This document shows positions 22,701 to 28,900 of a stretch of 64,000 nt of DNA, one piece after another; the first letter of the stretch is position 1; each line of letters starts with the position of its first letter. A model generated the notes under the pieces. It saw only the letters and a program-made list of their open reading frames with translations, was not told the DNA's origin and ran no database searches. The stretch comes from Notospermus geniculatus. Taxonomy: Eukaryota > Nemertea > Pilidiophora > Heteronemertea > Lineidae. The translations under genes were made by a program, and so were the position numbers. The stretch spans positions 82,732 to 146,731 of the forward strand of contig NMRB01001016.1 of assembly GCA_002633025.1 (NCBI GenBank). The letters run 5' to 3'.

Positions 22701-24264
22701 AATCTTGTCATCACCTCTGTTTGTAAAGAGAATACCGGTAGCCGTAGTTCCACCTATCCCAAATTGCAGGTCTTCCCCGTGCTTGAAAAAAAAACAACCA
22801 CGCGCTTACATCTAGTTCCAGTACATTTCATTAGTTACTAAACACGGCGAGAGAGGTCGCGCTTGCGGCTCAAATTTCGCAAGGTTTTTGGTTTATAGTG
22901 TGTGCATGGGCAATACGCAACACACTTAAACCGCACCATCTGTCGCTGGGTTTTATAACTAGTAATTGCCGCGTTTATTGCGCTTCCACAAGTCTAAAAG
23001 CCCGGGTGACACACGTGTCTGAAGTAGCCCCGACGAGCTCAGCGGGTCTAAAAAACACAGGGTTTTCAAACACGGGTCTATATAGACACGGCAAAAAATA
23101 TGTGTATGTGCAACAAGAAACCTGGGGTTTTGGTGGGTTTGGGATAGGTGGAGTGGAAGTACAGCTAGTAGTGTCTGATGTTAGGGAAGGCTGAAAGTAA
23201 CTAGAGCACCAAGTGAAAGCTTGTTTGAGAGATACAAAATAGACTCAAGAGGTGGCAGAATTTCACCAAACTGTACGAATGCATTTTAATGCTTTTTCAA
23301 TGCATTTTTAATGCTTTTCTAGAAATGGAACCACCCGATCTGGTTTGTTCTGTGCAGCGTATGTCATTTACAAGAGGCTGCAGAAAATCCCAGGGGAAGT
23401 TGATCTTTATCAAGCCATGCGCTATATCAAGAACATGCATCCAGCTTTCATAGAGAACGTGGTAAGATAATGACAGAATTACATACATGTACATTTGGTA
23501 CATGAACTGCTGCCCCAGTAAGATTGCATTGATGATGTACGTGTAATACCAAAGTCTACCCACAGGCTAGCTTAAAGCAAATGGCTCGCGGGGTTTGTTG
23601 ACAGTTGTTTGTTGACATGTCCTCAAATCAAGCGCCGTTTTGAGAAAAAGGCGAAAGAAGGATTTTAGTTTAATGGGAAATGCATTAGACAGCCAAACTT
23701 CAGAGGCGTATTCTGCAAAATCTACCGCTTCGAAATCAATGGGAATAGTACAAAATGTACATTTTCACCGACTGAATTTGAAACTGTCATTAACCCATTT
23801 TAACATATTTTTAATGGAACCTCGTCCCTAGTGGTTACGTTCGCATATGTGCACAGGTTTTGCATATGGCTGGAGCACGGCTTTGCCTGGAGGCGAGATT
23901 GACTCTCTATGGGAGGTACCACCAAAAATGTAAACAAACCCCGCGAGCCATTTGCTTTAAAGTTTTGTATGTCTGAGGTCTGAAAGTTCCCCAGAAACGT
24001 TTCTGGGGAGAATAAGACTGAGACTGTACTGCAGTAAAAAAGTGCTAAACCGTGCTCTTCACCAAATATACAAACCACAGATCCAATAGGAAAATAATTT
24101 TCGTCATCTGTGACCATGTTCAAGTTCATATTCATTCTTTTCAGGAACAGTACGAACATCTACACGAACTTGTGGCAGAATGTTTGGACAAGTTTTCAAT
24201 TTATACAAACTTTCAAGGAAATTCTGTGAATGGTTTGCCCTCAGTAGGAGGGTCCCCTAAGTAG
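1780..24264 (+). CDS. C-type-lectin receptor protein tyrosine phosphatase (PTPRLec-type), 5' incomplete
   Basis: Transmembrane receptor that would dephosphorylate phosphotyrosine proteins in the cytoplasm. Exons: 1780-1928, 2637-2758, 3280-3411, 3929-4249, 5636-5727, 7111-7336, 7986-8126, 8794-9138, 9594-9676, 10207-10426, 10785-10894, 11483-11654, 12057-12186, 13448-13512, 14524-14678, 15618-15705, 15800-15873, 16208-16342, 17074-17193, 17656-17810, 18439-18574, 19213-19362, 19993-20047, 20361-20389, 20707-20829, 21689-21784, 22515-22663, 23323-23461, 24145-24264. All have AG/GT borders and join in frame (4032 nt, 1343 codons plus TAG). Order: lectin half-domain, EGF, two FN3, EGF, three FN3, one TM helix with a basic stop-transfer (CRKKKQK), PTP D1 (WPD 975-977, HCSAGVGRTG with Cys1011) and D2 (WSA, HCKNGTTRSG). 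The first visible exon is internal, so signal peptide and N-terminus are missing. From memory, sea urchin phosphatase surveys named lectin-type RPTPs (PTPRLec). Vertebrate RPTPs lack this ectodomain. Confidence 0.93.
2058..2297 (-). mobile_element. tRNA-derived SINE, copy 1
   Basis: On the minus strand the 5' head reads as a tRNA: A-box TGGTGTAGTGG and B-box GGTTCGAATCC spaced as in a tRNA gene, then a body ending near 'TTGTTGATATCAGAC'. A second copy with the same head and body is at 17297-17572. It sits in the first visible intron of the receptor phosphatase. Confidence 0.8.
2465..2572 (+). repeat. Degenerate GGTTAGG-rich simple repeat
   Basis: An irregular tract of GGTTAGGG / GGGTCAGG / GGATTAGGG words inside an intron. 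It resembles decayed TTAGGG repeats but has no regular period, so it is best called G-rich simple sequence. Confidence 0.5.
2861..2955 (-). mobile_element. tRNA-like SINE head, second type
   Basis: Minus-strand reading gives a box A-like TGGGTTTAGGG and a box B-like GGTTCGAATCC with tRNA-like spacing. The sequence differs from the SINE at 2058-2297. No acceptor stem can be closed convincingly, so it is called a tRNA-derived repeat, not a tRNA gene. Confidence 0.5.
3467..3780. repeat. Foldback element (CAGGGCCGTAGCAAG ends)
   Basis: Left end CAGGGCCGTAGCAAG and right end CTAGCTACGGGCCTG are inverted copies. The interior is poly-G/C rich with one unresolved base (N at 3515). It lies in the intron after EGF exon 1. 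Confidence 0.65.
4656..4869. repeat. Foldback element (TGTGACCCTCCACCA ends)
   Basis: Inverted ends TGTGACCCTCCACCACAAAA and TTTTTTGGTGGAGGGTCACA. The internal words 'GATGACACCAGGAGA' and 'CACAATAGACAGA' also occur in the elements at 19416-19712 and 37927-38120, so these belong to one wider family. Confidence 0.7.
5112..5297. repeat. Foldback element, 'AAGTCGTCTC..GAGGAAGACC' family, copy 1
   Basis: Inverted arms: 'AAAGTCGTCTCTGAATTTCG' plus 'GGGGTCTTCCTCAG' on the left, matched by 'CTGAGGAAGACC' and 'AAATTTGGAGATGTCTTTAC' on the right. Other copies are at 24951-25126, partially near 38560-38620, and near 43610-43720. Confidence 0.75.
5757..6085 (+). repeat. Dispersed repeat with TAGCTCACCTGTGAGCTA end, copy 1
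   Basis: Starts with the palindrome TAGCTCACCTGTGAGCTA and continues through 'GCAGGGCACGTTTCGTAACC', 'ACCAAACTTGGTACATA' and 'GCCACCAGGGGG'. A reversed copy is at 12706-12924 and a longer related block at 26229-27250. Non-coding. Confidence 0.75.
6106..6389. repeat. Foldback element (CGCGTTCACAT ends)
   Basis: Inverted ends CCGCGTTCACAT and ATGTGAACGCG. The interior carries several inverted 'AGACCGGTCT(C)AGATCGC / GCGATCTCAGGCC' blocks. Non-coding, in an FN3 intron. Confidence 0.7.
6692..7044. repeat. Outer foldback element interrupted by a nested one
   Basis: Outer arms: GTGGCCCATACATGTGCAAT and, on the right, ATATTGTGTGTGTATGGGCC. Between them sits a complete second foldback at 6780-6977. 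Confidence 0.65.
6780..6977. repeat. Nested foldback element (CAGGGCCGGATCCA ends)
   Basis: Ends CAGGGCCGGATCCA and TGGATCCGGCCCTG are perfect inverses. It belongs to the same GGATCC-ended family as 11091-11264, 11772-11953 and 24415-24581, and is inserted in the outer element 6692-7044. Confidence 0.7.
7499..7756. repeat. Foldback element with 29-bp perfect ends and TTACGCGTAA palindromes
   Basis: The left arm begins TACAGTACAGGTCACAATTG. The right arm is its exact inverse over 29 bp (7499-7527 and 7728-7756). The 200-bp interior is a run of ACGCGTAA / TTACGC words in both orientations. Non-coding; intron before the second EGF exon. Confidence 0.85.
8407..8515. repeat. Near-perfect palindrome, hairpin family copy 1
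   Basis: Arms of about 50 bp: CAGGCCTTTTCGTTTGAC and GTCAAACGAAAAGGCCTG, with a centre CAAACAATAGAATTTCTATT. The centre is shared with the palindrome at 25626-25740 although the outer arms differ. Confidence 0.8.
9161..9410. repeat. Foldback element (TAAGCCTAGTTCATACTTCG ends)
   Basis: Left end TAAAGCCTAATTCATACTTC, right end GAAGTATGAACTAGGCTTA. The interior is CpG- and GTCG-rich. In the intron after FN3-3. Confidence 0.7.
10582..10733. repeat. Foldback element (CAGGGCTGTATTTA ends)
   Basis: Ends CAGGGCTGTATTTA and TAAATACGGCCCTG, with poly-G and poly-C stretches inside. Non-coding. Confidence 0.6.
11091..11264. repeat. GGATC-ended foldback element, copy 1
   Basis: Ends CAGGCGCGGATCTAG and GTGGATCCACCCCTG. 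It shares the interior 'ACAAACCTGTAAAATTGACC' and 'TCAATGTTTC' with 11772-11953, and inverted with 24415-24581. Confidence 0.75.
11772..11953. repeat. GGATC-ended foldback element, copy 2
   Basis: Same family as 11091-11264: interior 'CAACAAATCTGTAAAATTGA' and 'GAAATTTGGAGCAAATCA', right end TGGATCCGCCCCTG. Confidence 0.75.
12706..12924 (-). repeat. Dispersed TAGCTCACCTGTGAGCTA repeat, copy 2 (reversed)
   Basis: Inverse orientation of the repeat at 5757: 'GGTGGCCGAGG', 'AACTTGGTGT', 'ACGTGCCCTGCTAACAGACG', ending TAGCTCACAGGTGAGCTA. Confidence 0.75.
13191..13366. repeat. Foldback element (GTACCGGTGTAACGTTTTTC ends)
   Basis: Arms GTACCGGTGTAACGTTTTTC and GAAAAACGTTATACCTGTAC, plus inner 'GTGGCCA / TGGCCAC' and 'GCGTCTGTTTC'. 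Related sequence occurs at 54560-54620. Confidence 0.7.
13698..14053. repeat. Foldback element with assembly gap
   Basis: Ends 'CCAGGGTTATATCTAGG' and 'CCTCGATATAACCCTG' are inverted. The interior has repeated GTGCCC words and a 33-base run of N at 13810-13842. Confidence 0.55.
14192..14387. repeat. Foldback element, GTGACCCGTGACAGCAAAAT family, copy 1
   Basis: Left arm 'TGACCCGTGACAGCAAAATG', right arm 'CATCTTGCTGGCACGGGTCA'. Middle words such as 'GTGAAATTTGACTTGGTC' match the inverse of the copy at 37927-38120. Confidence 0.8.
15062..15432. repeat. Foldback element (GGGGCCTGTTTCA ends)
   Basis: Ends GGGGCCTGTTTCAAAAAGGT and CTTTCTGAAACAGGCCCC. The interior is AT-rich and non-coding. Confidence 0.7.
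16700..17050 (+). mobile_element. LINE 3' end: reverse transcriptase C-terminal fragment
   Basis: An open frame at 16712-16984 encodes a tail with WYGDRSFSCCGPYLWNKIP, 'VPLRALPEA', 'QLKTFLFDEHLG' and a stop. This is the conserved C-terminal 'GDR.FS..GP.LWN.LP..LR......LKT.LF' block that follows the RT domain in jockey/CR1/L2-type non-LTR retrotransposons. A TTGATTGATTGATA tail follows at about 17028-17049, typical of short 3' tandem tails. It is 5' truncated and sits in an intron between D1 exons. Confidence 0.85.
17297..17572 (-). mobile_element. tRNA-derived SINE, copy 2
   Basis: Same family as 2058-2297: shared 'ATAGTCTGATATCAACAACG', 'CCGAGCATTTCCAACCA' and the tRNA-like head (minus strand) with GGTTCGAATCC. 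It lies between the D1 exons ending at 17193 and starting at 17656. Confidence 0.8.
17859..18364. repeat. Foldback element rich in GCGACTG words
   Basis: Ends AAGCCTAGCGTTCATCACAC and the inverse-type 'GTGCAATGTACGCCTGGCTT'. The inside has at least a dozen GCGACTG/CAGTCGC words. It splits the exons encoding HC and SAGVGRTG of the PTP signature. Confidence 0.7.
18781..19150. repeat. Foldback element (GGCCAGACCCAAAAATATGT ends)
   Basis: Left GGCCAGACCCAAAAATATGT and right ACATATTTTTGGGTCTGGCC are perfect inverses, continuing through CTGTTTGC/GCAAACAG. AT-rich interior. Confidence 0.85.
20849..21005. repeat. TATAGAGGCTATGCA foldback element carrying CRE sites
   Basis: Ends TATAGAGGCTATGCACTGAC and the inverse 'GTGCATAGCCTCTATA'. 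It contains TGACGTCAT three times. A second copy, cut by the window end, starts at 63922. Located in a D2 intron, about 20 bp after the exon end at 20829. Confidence 0.85.
21351..21468. repeat. Hairpin repeat (GGGCCCATATTCATAAAACC)
   Basis: Arms GGCCCATATTCATAAAACCT and GGGTTTTATGAATATGGGTC, with an inner 'CTAGCTTAGTTG / CAACTAAGCCTAG'. Related half-copies occur near 20157 and 21105-21210. Confidence 0.75.
21838..21960. repeat. Hairpin repeat (CATGGGTGATATGAATAAA)
   Basis: Arms CATGGGTGATATGAATAAAA and 'CTTTATTCATATGACCCATG', inner 'GCAAATGCTTTTACTTCAGA'. The same inner words occur at 19530-19600. Confidence 0.75.
22743..23161. repeat. Foldback element (GTTCCACCTATCCCAAA ends)
   Basis: Ends 'GTTCCACCTATCCCAAA' and 'TTTGGGATAGGTGGAGTGGA'. 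It separates the D2 exons encoding HC and KNGTTRSG. The open frame over 22898-23194 has no recognisable domain and lies within the repeat. Confidence 0.55.
23571..23961. repeat. Foldback element (CTTTAAAGCAAATGGCTCGC ends)
   Basis: Left AAAGCAAATGGCTCGCGGGG TTTGTTGACA, right 'GTAAACAAACCCCGCGAGCC ATTTGCTTTAAA': about 28-bp inverted ends. The long minus-strand frame 23800-24159 overlaps it and is not a gene. Confidence 0.8.
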
Positions 24265-24414
24265 GAGAATCTCCACAGCATTTTGTGTTGATAAGAGCTG
24301 CCAGAGGAATACTTGTACTTGCGTTTATATTGCTCGATTCATTTGACATACTTGCAGAGCAACAACTGAACAAGGAAATAATGATTGATACTAACTTGAA
24401 GTGCATGCCATACA

Positions 24415-24581
24415 CAGGGGCGGATCCACAGTTCCGGAAAAGAGGAGGTGCACTGTGCTAGAAACACTGAAATCTGCGGTGAATTTCAATGATTTGCTCC
24501 AAAATTTCATAATTCCACAGTCAATTTTACAGATTTGTTGACTGAAAGGGGGTGTGCCCCCCCCCCCTGGATCCACGCCTG
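24415..24581. repeat. GGATC-ended foldback element, copy 3
   Basis: Ends CAGGGGCGGATCCACA and TGGATCCACGCCTG. It reads as the inverse of the copies at 11091 and 11772 ('TTTACAGATTTGTTG', 'TGCTCCAAAATTTC'). In the 3' UTR or 3' flank of the receptor phosphatase. Confidence 0.75.
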
Positions 24582-24950
24582 ATACAACTGGCAGAATCAT
24601 ATGGCATACCCAAGAATTTTCCAGTCAAAATCAACTGCTTCTTGAACCGTGAATTCCCACTTGCATTGGCAGAGATTTTCCAACTTGAGCAAGTCCCAAC
24701 TTTGTCTGATCTCACATAGCAAGTTTCACATCCATGTGATGAAATGTCACACAAGCAGCATCTTACGTATATAATGAAACTGATATGTGAATTTCACTGA
24801 GGAAATTCAGGCTTCCCTGCTATGTCGTCTTTCTCAGCATATCAGTACCAAGTACCAGTTTATATGGTAAAGAATCAGCTGAGATTATAACCTTCTTTTT
24901 CACAGTAGTCCAACATAGAGCACAAAAAATGACACACAAAATGATAGTAA

Positions 24951-25126
24951 ACATAAAGTCGTCTCCGAATTTTGCAAATTTTCGAACCCAACGAGGGTCT
25001 TCCTCAGGCACTTTCTAGTAGAGATCTAGTCTTCTATTCTAGACTTCTGGGATCTCTTCTAGAAAGTGCCTGAGGAAGACCCCAGTTGAGGTCAACAATT
25101 TGCGAAATTCGGAGATGACTTTATGA
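24951..25126. repeat. 'AAAGTCGTCTCCGAATTTTG' foldback, copy 2
   Basis: Arms ATAAAGTCGTCTCCGAATTT and AAATTCGGAGATGACTTTAT, inner GAGGGTCTTCCTCAGGCACT and AGTGCCTGAGGAAGACCCCA. Same family as 5112-5297. Confidence 0.8.
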
Positions 25127-25251
25127 ATAGGGCCTACTATCATTTTTACAGTAGAATTAGAAATCCATGAGTCCAAGAAAAATGTGATAAAATGACATAA
25201 CATTTAATGACATATTTACAATTATCCATGGTATTGTATATATTCATGATA

Positions 25252-25257
25252 TTTATT
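25252..25257 (-). terminator. Possible poly(A) signal for PRIM2
   Basis: AATAAA on the minus strand, about 720 bp after the PRIM2 stop. It is the first such hexamer downstream on that strand. Positional evidence only. Confidence 0.3.
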
Positions 25258-25420
25258 AGTCCAAAGCCTGTTTCATGCGGTCATGATCAAATTTTCTGAA
25301 CGTGTGATTGTTTGAAAGCAGCGGCTCTGAAATGGCATGTTCAGAAAATCTGATCAGAAAGTTGACCGTGTGAAACAGGCCATTGACTGCCATAATTCAT
25401 TTCAAAAGGTGCAATTAAAA

Positions 25421-25426
25421 AATAAA
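25421..25426 (+). terminator. Possible poly(A) signal for the receptor phosphatase
   Basis: AATAAA about 1.16 kb after the TAG at 24262. The gene ends before PRIM2's 3' end. Positional evidence only. Confidence 0.35.
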
Positions 25427-25625
25427 ATGTGATATACTGTATAGGTATAATGTACAACCAAGCATCTTCTTGATAACCTGGTACCTGACTTCCACGTAAT
25501 CTCATTCCACAATCAGGATAATGTGAAGATAAGTCTTACAATGGTGCAGGGCTCCGGCCAATATTTGCCAGCTTTTCCAAAATATTTGTGTAAAATACCA
25601 ACCGACTCCGAATTCTCAGAGGTGG

Positions 25626-25740
25626 CAGGCCTTCTGTTGTAAAAGGCAAGCAAAAAAGTGCATGCGCCTTGCAAACAATAGAATTTCGATTGTTTGCAAG
25701 GCACACGCACTTTTTTGCTCACCTTACAACAGAAGGCCTG
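25626..25740. repeat. Near-perfect palindrome, hairpin family copy 2
   Basis: Arms CAGGCCTTCTGTTGTAA and TTACAACAGAAGGCCTG around the centre CAAACAATAGAATTTCGATT. The centre and the flanking GCGCCTTGCAAACAATAG-type words match the palindrome at 8407-8515. Confidence 0.8.
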
Positions 25741-25978
25741 AGGCGGCAACAAAGAGCCAGCAAGAGAGGAACTCCAGTAGGCTCCGAAGGCTGCCCCGCA
25801 TTGGGGCCCAATCTTGCTAGCTGATTCCCAAGATGTACTTGTCAACACGGATTATCATCAACATCAAAATGTAAAATAAAACATTCATTGCAATGGAATT
25901 TAAAACTGTGTTGACTTGGACAATGCACAGGAGTTACAGTTGCATTTCCAATATACATATATACTTGCTTCTATTCCT

Positions 25979-28900
25979 TTATGTCATATAGTCCTTCATG
26001 ACGTTGTCAAGTTCATCATCAAATTCATCCTCCAGATTCACTGGCTCCATATTTTTACTTGATTCAGCTTTTGGAGTGTTTTGACTGGTCTGCTGTGAAT
26101 TTTGGCTTGACCTTGGAGTTAGGGGCGTGAGGGAGAATTGTGAACTTTGTCCTGGAAAGAGGATGCATAAAATGTGAGGATGCCCGATGTACTACGTACA
26201 TGTACGTCCATTTTGTAATGGTTTTTTTTAGCTCACTGGGGTGAGCTATTACGATGGTGCAGCGTCCGTCGTCCGTCGTCGTCGTCGTCCGTCGTTGTCC
26301 GTTAGCAGGGCACGTTTCGTAACCGCTGGAGCTATTGATCTGAAACTTGGTACATATATACCCCTAGGTCAGATGACCCACGACACCAAGTTTCGGTCCG
26401 ATTCGACTCTCAGTTTGGCCACCAGGTGGCGGAAACCAAAAACACAAAAAGTACAATAACTCCTGAACTAATGACTAGATCATCTTCAAATTTTTATCAT
26501 AGGTGTAGCTAATAAGGATACATAACATATATAACGGGTTTTTGATTTGACCTACTTTTCAAGGTCACAGAGGTCAAAGTTCGACAAAAGTGACGAACCT
26601 GCCACAGTTTGTCATTATTTCACCGAGCAACTTCATATCTTGCATAAACATGCATTGGAGGGGTACCTTAAAAAATACCAAGTTTCGGCCCGATTCGACA
26701 TCCAATATGGCCGCCAGGTGGCGTAACCTGAAAATCAAGTAAGTGCTATTACTCAGGAACGGCTTGACGCAGAGTGCTCAAATTTGATATTTACCTCCAT
26801 CTAGATGACCTTTACATGCATGTCAAATTTCGGCCTGATTTGACTTCAAACATGGCCACCAGGTGGCGTAACCCAAAAATCATCAAAGTGCTGTAACTCA
26901 GGAACGCCTTAACCCAAAGCGCTCCAATTTGCTATGTGGCCCCCTGCAGATGACCTTTATGTCCATGTGAAGTTTCGGCCCGATCGGACATCCAATATGG
27001 CCGCCAGGTGGCGTAACTCGAAAATCATCAAAGTGCTGTAACTCAGGAACGACTTGACCCAAAGTGCTCCAATGTACTATGTGGTCCCCTGCAGATGACC
27101 TTTATGTACATGTGAAGTTGCAGCCCGATCGGACATCTGATATGGCCACCAGGTGGCATAACCCAAAAATCATCAAAGTCTTTTCTGGGAATGACTTGAC
27201 CCAGATTGCTCATAACTGATATGTACCTCCCTCTGTCATTAGACTATTATGTCCAACCCAGTGAGCACATGGTCCATGGACCATTTCATTTGTAGTTTGT
27301 ATTGCTGCTGTTAGATGGCTCCCTCTACAACAGCAGTCAAAATACCTCCCAGAGATCGCATACCATGGTCCTTTAACATCTTGGTCTTACTGACCTCAAA
27401 TTCCTTTACGAAGTCCTCAAATAAACTAAGGTAACAAGATATGTAATTATTAATTAGGCCAACTTTATTGACTATAAAGCTCGGCATCAGCAGATGGGGA
27501 CATAAGCCCCAAGGAATACACAGAGCAGGGACAACCCGAGTATTGTGCCAAAAACCAAGTTACATGACTGGAAAAGTGACGATGTGTTCCATCATCATTA
27601 TGACATACATGTGAAATTTCACATGACAATTAAAGCCATTGGGCGAAATTCAAAAAGTCGCATGACCTACCCAGTGTCACCTGCTGAATGGAAAATGAGA
27701 TATTATAAAAATATGCCATAAATAAATGACCTGTAAGGGGTAACCCACCGACGTGGCAACGCCACACCCCACAGCAGGAACGAATTAAAATGGAGAAGGC
27801 TGATGCGTAGCTTATTGACAATAAAGGAGAAAAATGTTAGCCTAAAAATACCGTGCGAATAGAGGAACTTCACGTGACGTCATCATTGACGTCATAATTC
27901 GCACGTCAGCCATGTTGGACGTCATCTGAAGCTACGAATGCATTGGACGTGACGTCCAGCATGGCGGCATCTCGTCGCGGCAGTGACGTCACAATCGTCA
28001 GTGGGATTCCTCTATAGACCCCTCAGCTGCAGGTGTAAGTTGATTAATGTGTTCATTGAACTTAGCATTGGTAAAGAGGAAATGTCCAAAAACTTGTGAG
28101 CATCTGCGGTAACATAAAGTAACTTAAATTTCTACACAGATTACGCTATTTGACCCAGAAAACAGACAAAAAGTAGGTCAAATAAAAATCCCACCTAGTA
28201 CATGTATGTGATGAAGGCTTTTTACATGTACTGGTACTTTCATTAAAAATTTGAGGATCCTAGCTCAAAAACGAAGGAAGTTGTGGCCATTTGTCACAAA
28301 ACACCCCCTGGTGGCCAAATGGAAAATCCGATTTGGCCGAAAATCGAGAGGTTCGTAAAGGACACACATATACACCTTTCCACCAAAATTGAGACAAATT
28401 AGATTTAATCTGAACGTGCTAGAGCGGTAAAGTCGTTTTCACAAAATGCCCCCTGGTGGCCAAATGGAAAGTCTGATTCGGCCAAAAATCGATAAGTTCA
28501 TAAAGAACCCACATAAATCTTTCCACTAAAAATCAGGAAAATTCGAATTACTATGAATGTGCTAGAGCGGTAACGTCGTCAATGGACAGACGGACAGACA
28601 CCGCAGGGGGACGACAATACCCCTTGGGCCGCCCGCGGTCCAAGGGGTAAAAAGTACCAGCAAACGGAGGCTCGTTGGCATTGAAACAGAAATGGAAGTA
28701 CGGTAATAGGATCAATGAGGAGGCCGCCGTACTAGCACCACACAGCGTCGCTGCGAGCGTTGTGACCGAAATTGCTTTTTTCTAACGTTACCGGTACTTC
28801 AATTTACCGTACTTCTGGCATGAAAATAACCTGTTTGTTTTGGTCACCCGACAGTAAAACTTACATCATCTTATAGTATATGAAAATTTCTCTAATTTCA

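Larger units (their letters stand above)
19993..24264 (+). other. Pseudophosphatase domain D2
   Basis: Exons 19993-20047, 20361-20389 (a 29-nt micro-exon), 20707-20829, 21689-21784, 22515-22663, 23323-23461, 24145-24264. It is recognisable from FIVVQSPSEKTKMEFLDLI, HCKNGTTRSG (Cys1257, Arg1263) and a C-terminal 'VEQYEHLHELVAE' helix. The WPD acid is lost (WSA, 1222-1224) and the phosphotyrosine-loop and NASY motifs are absent, so it is probably a catalytically dead regulatory domain. The TAG stop is followed by no obvious further coding. Confidence 0.88.
24265..25978. other. Convergent intergenic region between receptor phosphatase and PRIM2
   Basis: No gene. It holds three foldback/hairpin elements (24415-24581, 24951-25126, 25626-25740), an inverted pair at 25264-25382, and possible poly(A) signals for both neighbours (AATAAA at 25421 on +, TTTATT at 25252 for the - strand). 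If both signals are used, the two 3' UTRs would overlap by about 170 bp. Confidence 0.6.

Noticed and set aside
23800-24159. 119-codon minus-strand frame
   Set aside because: It covers the right half of the foldback 23571-23961 and the last PTP exon in antisense; no domain or splice sites support it.
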